A stretch of 64,000 bases of DNA. Source: Microcella alkaliphila (GTDB lineage: Bacteria > Actinomycetota > Actinomycetes > Actinomycetales > Microbacteriaceae). The stretch lies in the NCBI RefSeq assembly GCF_004216855.1, contig NZ_SGXT01000015.1, positions 124,001 through 188,000 on the forward strand, read 5' to 3'. This document shows positions 59,744-64,000 of the stretch, piece after piece; positions within the stretch are counted from its first letter, which is position 1, and each line of letters opens with the position of its first letter. Under the pieces are notes generated by a model, which was given only the letters and a program-made list of their open reading frames with translations, did no database searches and was not told the origin of the DNA. The position numbers were made by a program, and so were the translations under genes.

Positions 59744-60988
59744 ATGACAGTGCGCACCGCGGCCGCCAGCCACGTCGGGCGGATCCGAGCCAACAACCAG
59801 GACTCGGGCTACGCCGGCACGCACCTCTTCGTCGTCGCCGACGGGATGGGCGGGCACGCGGGCGGTGACGTCGCGAGCGCGCTCGCGATCCAGGCGATCG
59901 CCCAGACGGATGCGCGGTTCGACACCGCAGAGGAGGCGCGCGACGCGCTCGAGCAGGCGCTGCTCACGGCGAACGGTGAGCTCGCAGAGACGGTGTTCGA
60001 GCATCCCGAACTGACCGGAATGGGAACGACCGTCAGCGGCCTCGTGCGCGTCGGCGAGCGAATGGCGCTCGCGCACATCGGCGACTCGCGCGTGTACTTG
60101 CTGCGCGACGGCGAGTTCACGCAGATCACGAAGGACCACACTTTCGTGCAGCGCCTCGTCGACTCCGGCCGCATCACGCCCGAAGAAGCCGCCGTGCACC
60201 CGCGGCGCTCCGTGCTCATGCGGGTGCTCGGAGACGTCGACATTTCGCCCGAGATCGACACCGATGTGCTTGAGACGATGCCCGGCGATCGCTGGTTGCT
60301 CTGCTCGGACGGGCTGAGCGGCTACGTCGACGACGAGCGCATCGCCGAGATTCTCACCGAGAACGCCGACGCCGAGGCCGCCGTCGATGCGCTCATTCAG
60401 GCGAGTCTCGACAACGGCGCACCCGACAACGTGACGGTGCTGGTCGTCGGAGTGGACGACGACGAATCCAGCGGCATCTCCTCGCCAATCATGGTCGGAT
60501 CGGCCGCGAAGCCGCTGAGCTTCCGCCCTGTCGAGGAGAAACGCGCCTCGAAGAGCCTGCCGCAGCTGCTGCTGCACCCGCTCAAGCCGACGCCCGACCC
60601 CGAAGACGAGCACTTCGAACCCGAGAGCGAAGGGTTTCTCCAAGAACTCATCGCGGAGGACCGCCGGCGCAAGAATCGCCGGCGCGCCACGTGGAGCGTC
60701 GGCCTCGTCCTCATCATCAGCCTCATCGCGGCGGCCCTCACCGCGGGTTATCAGTGGACGCAGACGCGCTTCTTCGTGGGCGAAGTCGACGGCCGGGTCG
60801 CCATCTTCCAGGGCGTACAGCAGAACGCCGGCCCCATCCCGCTGTCGAGCGTGTACCAGGAGACGGGCATCGATCTGATGGCGCTGACGCCCTTCAGCCG
60901 CAATGCCGTCGAGCAGACCATCAGCGCCGTCGACCTCGTCGATGCGCTCGCGATCATCGAAAGGCTGCGTCGTGAAGCCGAACGATGA
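59744..60988 (+). CDS. pstP: PP2C-type protein phosphatase PstP
   Basis: Ser/Thr phosphatase reversing Pkn kinases, 414 residues. The cytoplasmic PP2C domain has metal-binding motifs SHVGRIRANNQDS, VADGMGGHAGGDVAS, AHIGDSRVYLLR and LCSDGLSGYVDDERI. A membrane helix near residue 325 (SVGLVLIISLIAAALTAGY) and a short extracytoplasmic domain follow, as in mycobacterial PstP. ATG six bases after fhaB. Its end overlaps the rodA start by 17 bases. Confidence 0.95.
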   Translation: MTVRTAAASHVGRIRANNQDSGYAGTHLFVVADGMGGHAGGDVASALAIQAIAQTDARFDTAEEARDALEQALLTANGELAETVFEHPELTGMGTTVSGLVRVGERMALAHIGDSRVYLLRDGEFTQITKDHTFVQRLVDSGRITPEEAAVHPRRSVLMRVLGDVDISPEIDTDVLETMPGDRWLLCSDGLSGYVDDERIAEILTENADAEAAVDALIQASLDNGAPDNVTVLVVGVDDDESSGISSPIMVGSAAKPLSFRPVEEKRASKSLPQLLLHPLKPTPDPEDEHFEPESEGFLQELIAEDRRRKNRRRATWSVGLVLIISLIAAALTAGYQWTQTRFFVGEVDGRVAIFQGVQQNAGPIPLSSVYQETGIDLMALTPFSRNAVEQTISAVDLVDALAIIERLRREAER

Positions 60989-62417
60989 CACCGCGCCCGG
61001 CGGGCAGGCGGCTCCGACCGGCGCGATCGACGCCCCCCGTGCATCCGCGCCCTTCACCGAAGCGATTCGCATCAGGCTGAAAACACCATCGAAGTTGCGC
61101 AATCTCGAACTCGCGCTGCTCGTGCTCGCTCTCGCCGTGAGCGGCGGAGCGATTGCGCTCGTGCAATTGGGGGCGATCGGCGAGCTCGATCAGACGGTGA
61201 TCACCTACGGAACGGGTCTCGCCCTGATCGTGATCGTCATGCACCTCGCCCTGCGCGTGGTCGCACCCGACGCCGACCCCTTCATCCTGCCGATCATCAC
61301 CACCCTCAACGGGCTCGGCATCGCCATGATTTATCGCCTTGACATCGCCAAGGGCTTCGAGGGCTGGTCGAGCGCCGGCGTTCGGCAGATGGCCTGGACA
61401 GCACTAGCGATGGTGATCGCGCTGGTCGTCGTGGTCGTCCTACGCAACCACCGCGTCCTCGCCCGCTACCGCTACCTCGCGCTTTTTATCGGCATCGGCC
61501 TGCTGCTGCTGCCGCTGGCGCCCGGCATCGGCCAAACCATCAACGGCGCGCGCGTGTGGATCGCCGTCGGCCCGTTCTCGTTCCAGCCGGGCGAGCTCGG
61601 CAAGATCGCGCTCGCGATCTTCTTCGCCGGCTACCTGATGACGGCGCGCGACTCGCTCTCGATCGTGGGCAGCAAAGTGCTCGGGATGCGCCTTCCGCGC
61701 GCTCGCGACCTGGGCCCGCTAGTCGTCGCGTGGGCCGCCGCGATGGGCGTCTTGGTCTTCCAGCGCGACCTCGGAACCGCGCTTTTGTACTTCGGCCTGT
61801 TCCTCGTGATGCTGTATGTCGCAACCGGGCGCCTCAGCTGGATTCTGCTGGGGCTCGGGCTTTTCGTCGGTGGCGCGCTCATCGCCCGCGACGCGCTGGG
61901 ATACGTGCGCGGCCGGTTCGATGCGTGGCTCGACTCGTTCAACCCGGAAATCTATGACGCTGTCGGCGGCAGCTACCAGTTGGTACAGGGCCTGTTCGGG
62001 CTTGCCGACGGCGGGCTCATCGGAACCGGCCTCGGGCGCGGCCGCCCCGACATCGTGCCGCTGGCCGAGAGTGACTACATCGTCGCGAGCCTCGGTGAAG
62101 AACTCGGGCTCGTGGGCGTGTTCGCGATCCTCGCCCTGTACCTCTTGCTGGTCGCCCGCGCCTACCGCATCGGCTTCACCGGCACCGACGACTTCGGGCG
62201 CCTGCTGGCCGTGGGGCTCGGCTTCCTCATCGCACTGCAGGTCTTCGTCGTGATCGGCGGCGTGACCCGCGTGATCCCGCTCACGGGACTGACGACGCCG
62301 TTCCTCGCGGCCGGCGGATCGTCGCTCATGGCGAACTGGATCATCGCCGCGCTGCTGCTACGTCTTAGTGACACGGTGCGACACCAGCCACGATTGGTGG
62401 TGGACGACGATGCATAA
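60972..62417 (+). CDS. rodA: Peptidoglycan polymerase RodA/FtsW family
   Basis: SEDS-family glycosyltransferase for cell elongation, 481 residues and about ten helices. Diagnostic segments are INGARVWIAVGPFSFQPGELGKIALA, DLGTALLYFGLFLVMLYVATG, and GGSYQLVQGLFGLADGGLIGTGLG with FLAAGGSSLMANW near the end. N-terminal soluble extension of about 40 residues. GTG start inside the pstP end; its stop overlaps the pbpA start by eight bases. Confidence 0.94.
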   Translation: MKPNDDTAPGGQAAPTGAIDAPRASAPFTEAIRIRLKTPSKLRNLELALLVLALAVSGGAIALVQLGAIGELDQTVITYGTGLALIVIVMHLALRVVAPDADPFILPIITTLNGLGIAMIYRLDIAKGFEGWSSAGVRQMAWTALAMVIALVVVVVLRNHRVLARYRYLALFIGIGLLLLPLAPGIGQTINGARVWIAVGPFSFQPGELGKIALAIFFAGYLMTARDSLSIVGSKVLGMRLPRARDLGPLVVAWAAAMGVLVFQRDLGTALLYFGLFLVMLYVATGRLSWILLGLGLFVGGALIARDALGYVRGRFDAWLDSFNPEIYDAVGGSYQLVQGLFGLADGGLIGTGLGRGRPDIVPLAESDYIVASLGEELGLVGVFAILALYLLLVARAYRIGFTGTDDFGRLLAVGLGFLIALQVFVVIGGVTRVIPLTGLTTPFLAAGGSSLMANWIIAALLLRLSDTVRHQPRLVVDDDA

Positions 62418-63864
62418 GCAGTTGCGTCACATCAGCGTCGCGACGCTCGCCATGTTCCTCGCGCTATTCGTCTCGCTCAGCGTCATTCAGGTGTTCGCCG
62501 TCGACGAGCTGCGCGCCGACGGCCGTAACGTGCGCACTCTGTTCGCGAGCTACTCCGCCGAGCGCGGCCCGATTCTCGTGGCCGGCGAGCCCGTTGCGCA
62601 GTCGCGCCCCGTCGACAACGAGTTCCGCTTCCTCCGCGAGTACCTCGAGCCCGAGCTGTACTCGGCGGTCACCGGCTACTTCTCGCTCAATCAGGGAACG
62701 ACCGGCATCGAGTCGGCCTACAACGACTTCCTCACGGGAACCGCGAACGAGCAGTTCCTCGATCAGCTGAGCGCTCTCGTGACCGGCCAGAGCCCGCGCG
62801 GTGCGGCCGTCGAGCTCACGATCGACCCGGCCGTCCAGCAGGCCGCATTCGATGCGATGGGAGACCTGCGCGGGTCCGTCGTCGCGATCGAGCCGTCCAC
62901 CGGGCGGATCCTCGCCATGGTCTCCACCCCCGGCTTCGACCCGAACCGGCTGTCGGCGCACCGCACCTCAAGCGTCATCGACGCGTACAACGAACTCATC
63001 TCCGATCCGCTCCGGCCGCTCAACAATCGCGCGATCGGCGGCGACCTGTACTTCCCGGGATCGGTGTTCAAGGTGCTGGTCACGGCGGCCGCGATTGATT
63101 CGGGCGAGTTCGACCCTGACGGCGAGTTCCCGAACCCGCCACGGTTGCAGTTGCCGCTGTCGACGAATGTGATCAGTAATGCGGAGGGCGGAAACTGCGG
63201 TGGGCAGGAGACGGTCACCCTCGCGACGTCGCTGCGGCTGAGCTGCAACATTCCCTTCGCCGAGCTCGCGCTGGAGCTGGGGCAAGACGAGCTGGCCGGA
63301 TATGCCGAGCGCTTCGGCTTCGGGCAGACGATCGCCGTTCCGATGAATGCGACGCCGAGCCAGTACCCCGAGAACCTCGACGATGCCCAGCTCATGCTGA
63401 CGGGCTTCGGTCAGTACGACGTGCGCGTCACCCCCCTGCAGATCGCGATGATCAGCGCGGCGATCGCCAACGGCGGCGAGCTCATGCAGCCGACGCTGCT
63501 CGATCGCATCATCGCGCCCGACCTGTCAACCGTTCTCGAATCCGAGCCAGAGGTTTTCTCGCAGCCGATCAGCCGTCGCACCGCGACGACGCTCACCCGG
63601 ATGCTTGTGGACGGCGTCTCGGACGGCGTTGCATTCAACGCGGCGATCCCGGGCGTGGAGGTCGCGGGCAAGACGGGCACCGCGGAGAACGGTGCGGGGC
63701 AGCCCTTCACGCTGTGGTTCACCGGTTTCGCGCCGGCGGACAACCCTCAGGTGGCGGTCGCCGTCGTCGTGGAAGACGGCGGCGGGCAGGGCCAGAATGC
63801 TTTTGGTAATCAAGTCGCGGCTCCCATTGCGCGACAGGTCATGGAGGCGGTGCTGAACAGATGA
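62410..63864 (+). CDS. pbpA: Class B penicillin-binding protein PbpA
   Basis: Transpeptidase partner of RodA, 484 residues. One N-terminal membrane helix, a dimerisation domain, then the transpeptidase domain with SxxK at 218-221 (PGSVFKV), SCN at 278-280 and KTG at 421-423 (GKTGTAEN). ATG at 62410 overlaps rodA. Followed by a kinase gene starting inside its stop (ATGA). Confidence 0.95.
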   Translation: MHKQLRHISVATLAMFLALFVSLSVIQVFAVDELRADGRNVRTLFASYSAERGPILVAGEPVAQSRPVDNEFRFLREYLEPELYSAVTGYFSLNQGTTGIESAYNDFLTGTANEQFLDQLSALVTGQSPRGAAVELTIDPAVQQAAFDAMGDLRGSVVAIEPSTGRILAMVSTPGFDPNRLSAHRTSSVIDAYNELISDPLRPLNNRAIGGDLYFPGSVFKVLVTAAAIDSGEFDPDGEFPNPPRLQLPLSTNVISNAEGGNCGGQETVTLATSLRLSCNIPFAELALELGQDELAGYAERFGFGQTIAVPMNATPSQYPENLDDAQLMLTGFGQYDVRVTPLQIAMISAAIANGGELMQPTLLDRIIAPDLSTVLESEPEVFSQPISRRTATTLTRMLVDGVSDGVAFNAAIPGVEVAGKTGTAENGAGQPFTLWFTGFAPADNPQVAVAVVVEDGGGQGQNAFGNQVAAPIARQVMEAVLNR

Positions 63865-64000
63865 GACCCACGAGCGGGCTCACATTCGGAGGGCGTTACC
63901 AGCTGCTCTCTCGCGTGGCGATCGGCGGCATGGGCGAGGTGTGGCAGGCGACCGATCAGGTCATTGGCCGCACCGTTGCCATCAAGATCCTGAAGGACGA
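63861..64000 (+). CDS. pknA: Ser/Thr protein kinase PknA-type, 5' part only
   Basis: Only 46 codons lie in the window. They cover the start of a eukaryotic-type kinase: [23 protein letters not shown] is the glycine-rich loop and TVAIKIL holds the ATP lysine. By cluster order it is PknA rather than PknB, but the rest is missing. ATG overlaps the pbpA stop (ATGA). Confidence 0.85.
   Translation, partial: MRPTSGLTFGGRYQLLSRVAIGGMGEVWQATDQVIGRTVAIKILKD

Noticed and set aside
58763-61102. Long open frame antisense to fhaA, fhaB and pstP
   Set aside because: Opposite strand has three recognised proteins with intact motifs; the antisense product is low-complexity.

Overview
The window is high-GC DNA from an actinobacterium. 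It encodes NucS (actinobacterial mismatch repair), HemQ and other enzymes of the coproporphyrin-dependent heme route, the fhaA-fhaB-pstP-rodA-pbpA-pkn cluster that lies near oriC in Actinomycetota, a RamB-type regulator, DtxR/IdeR-like iron boxes and a surface protein with a class E sortase LAxTG signal. By gene order and protein style I infer Micrococcales, probably Microbacteriaceae; the genus cannot be fixed from the sequence alone. I see no phage, insertion sequence or CRISPR array. This is mostly core chromosome.

Layout. 1-3051: arginine/ornithine catabolism (rocD, an amidinotransferase-family hydrolase) diverging from an Lrp/AsnC regulator, then a broken alpha/beta hydrolase. 3245-7990: glyoxylate shunt (aceB, aceA) diverging from ramB. 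8044-10394: two related unknown membrane proteins and a GntR/YtrA-type regulator. 10395-10676: structured non-coding element. 10677-15237: putA and a divergent LysR regulator. 15321-20322: FAD oxidoreductase plus SDR, two DUF202 proteins, thioesterase, AlkA-like glycosylase and a DUF4190 protein. 20499-25181: pfkA, putP, hemD and a small membrane-protein operon. 25344-30852: iron-siderophore uptake, with the remnant of a second binding-protein gene. 30863-39870: heme operon hemE-Y-Q-H-C-B-L diverging from hemA. 40355-47150: LAxTG surface protein, serine hydrolase of beta-lactamase fold, M13 peptidase and MATE exporter. 47147-54435: LacI/MFS pair, nucS, HAD phosphatase, ALDH and GMC oxidoreductase. 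54432-58127: copper block. 58226-64000: tRNA-Leu and the cell-wall/Ser-Thr kinase cluster.

How the genes work together. Arginine and proline catabolism (rocD, the hydrolase, putA, putP) feeds glutamate. The glyoxylate shunt supports growth on C2 and fatty-acid carbon. Iron import sits directly beside the heme operon that consumes iron, and both iron transcripts carry IdeR-like boxes. CopA and a CopZ-like carrier share the same palindromic leader. FHA proteins, PstP, RodA, PbpA and the kinase form the phospho-regulated wall-elongation module.

The most distinctive features are regulatory. At least ten genes have a TANNNT-like -10 hexamer exactly 6 nt before the start codon, which indicates widespread leaderless transcription, and perfect palindromic operators sit at or inside several of those starts. 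Other points of interest are the tandem membrane-protein paralogues next to the GntR regulator, the relic binding-protein gene next to a four-unit 22-bp array, and the hydrolase pseudogene that has lost its catalytic centre.
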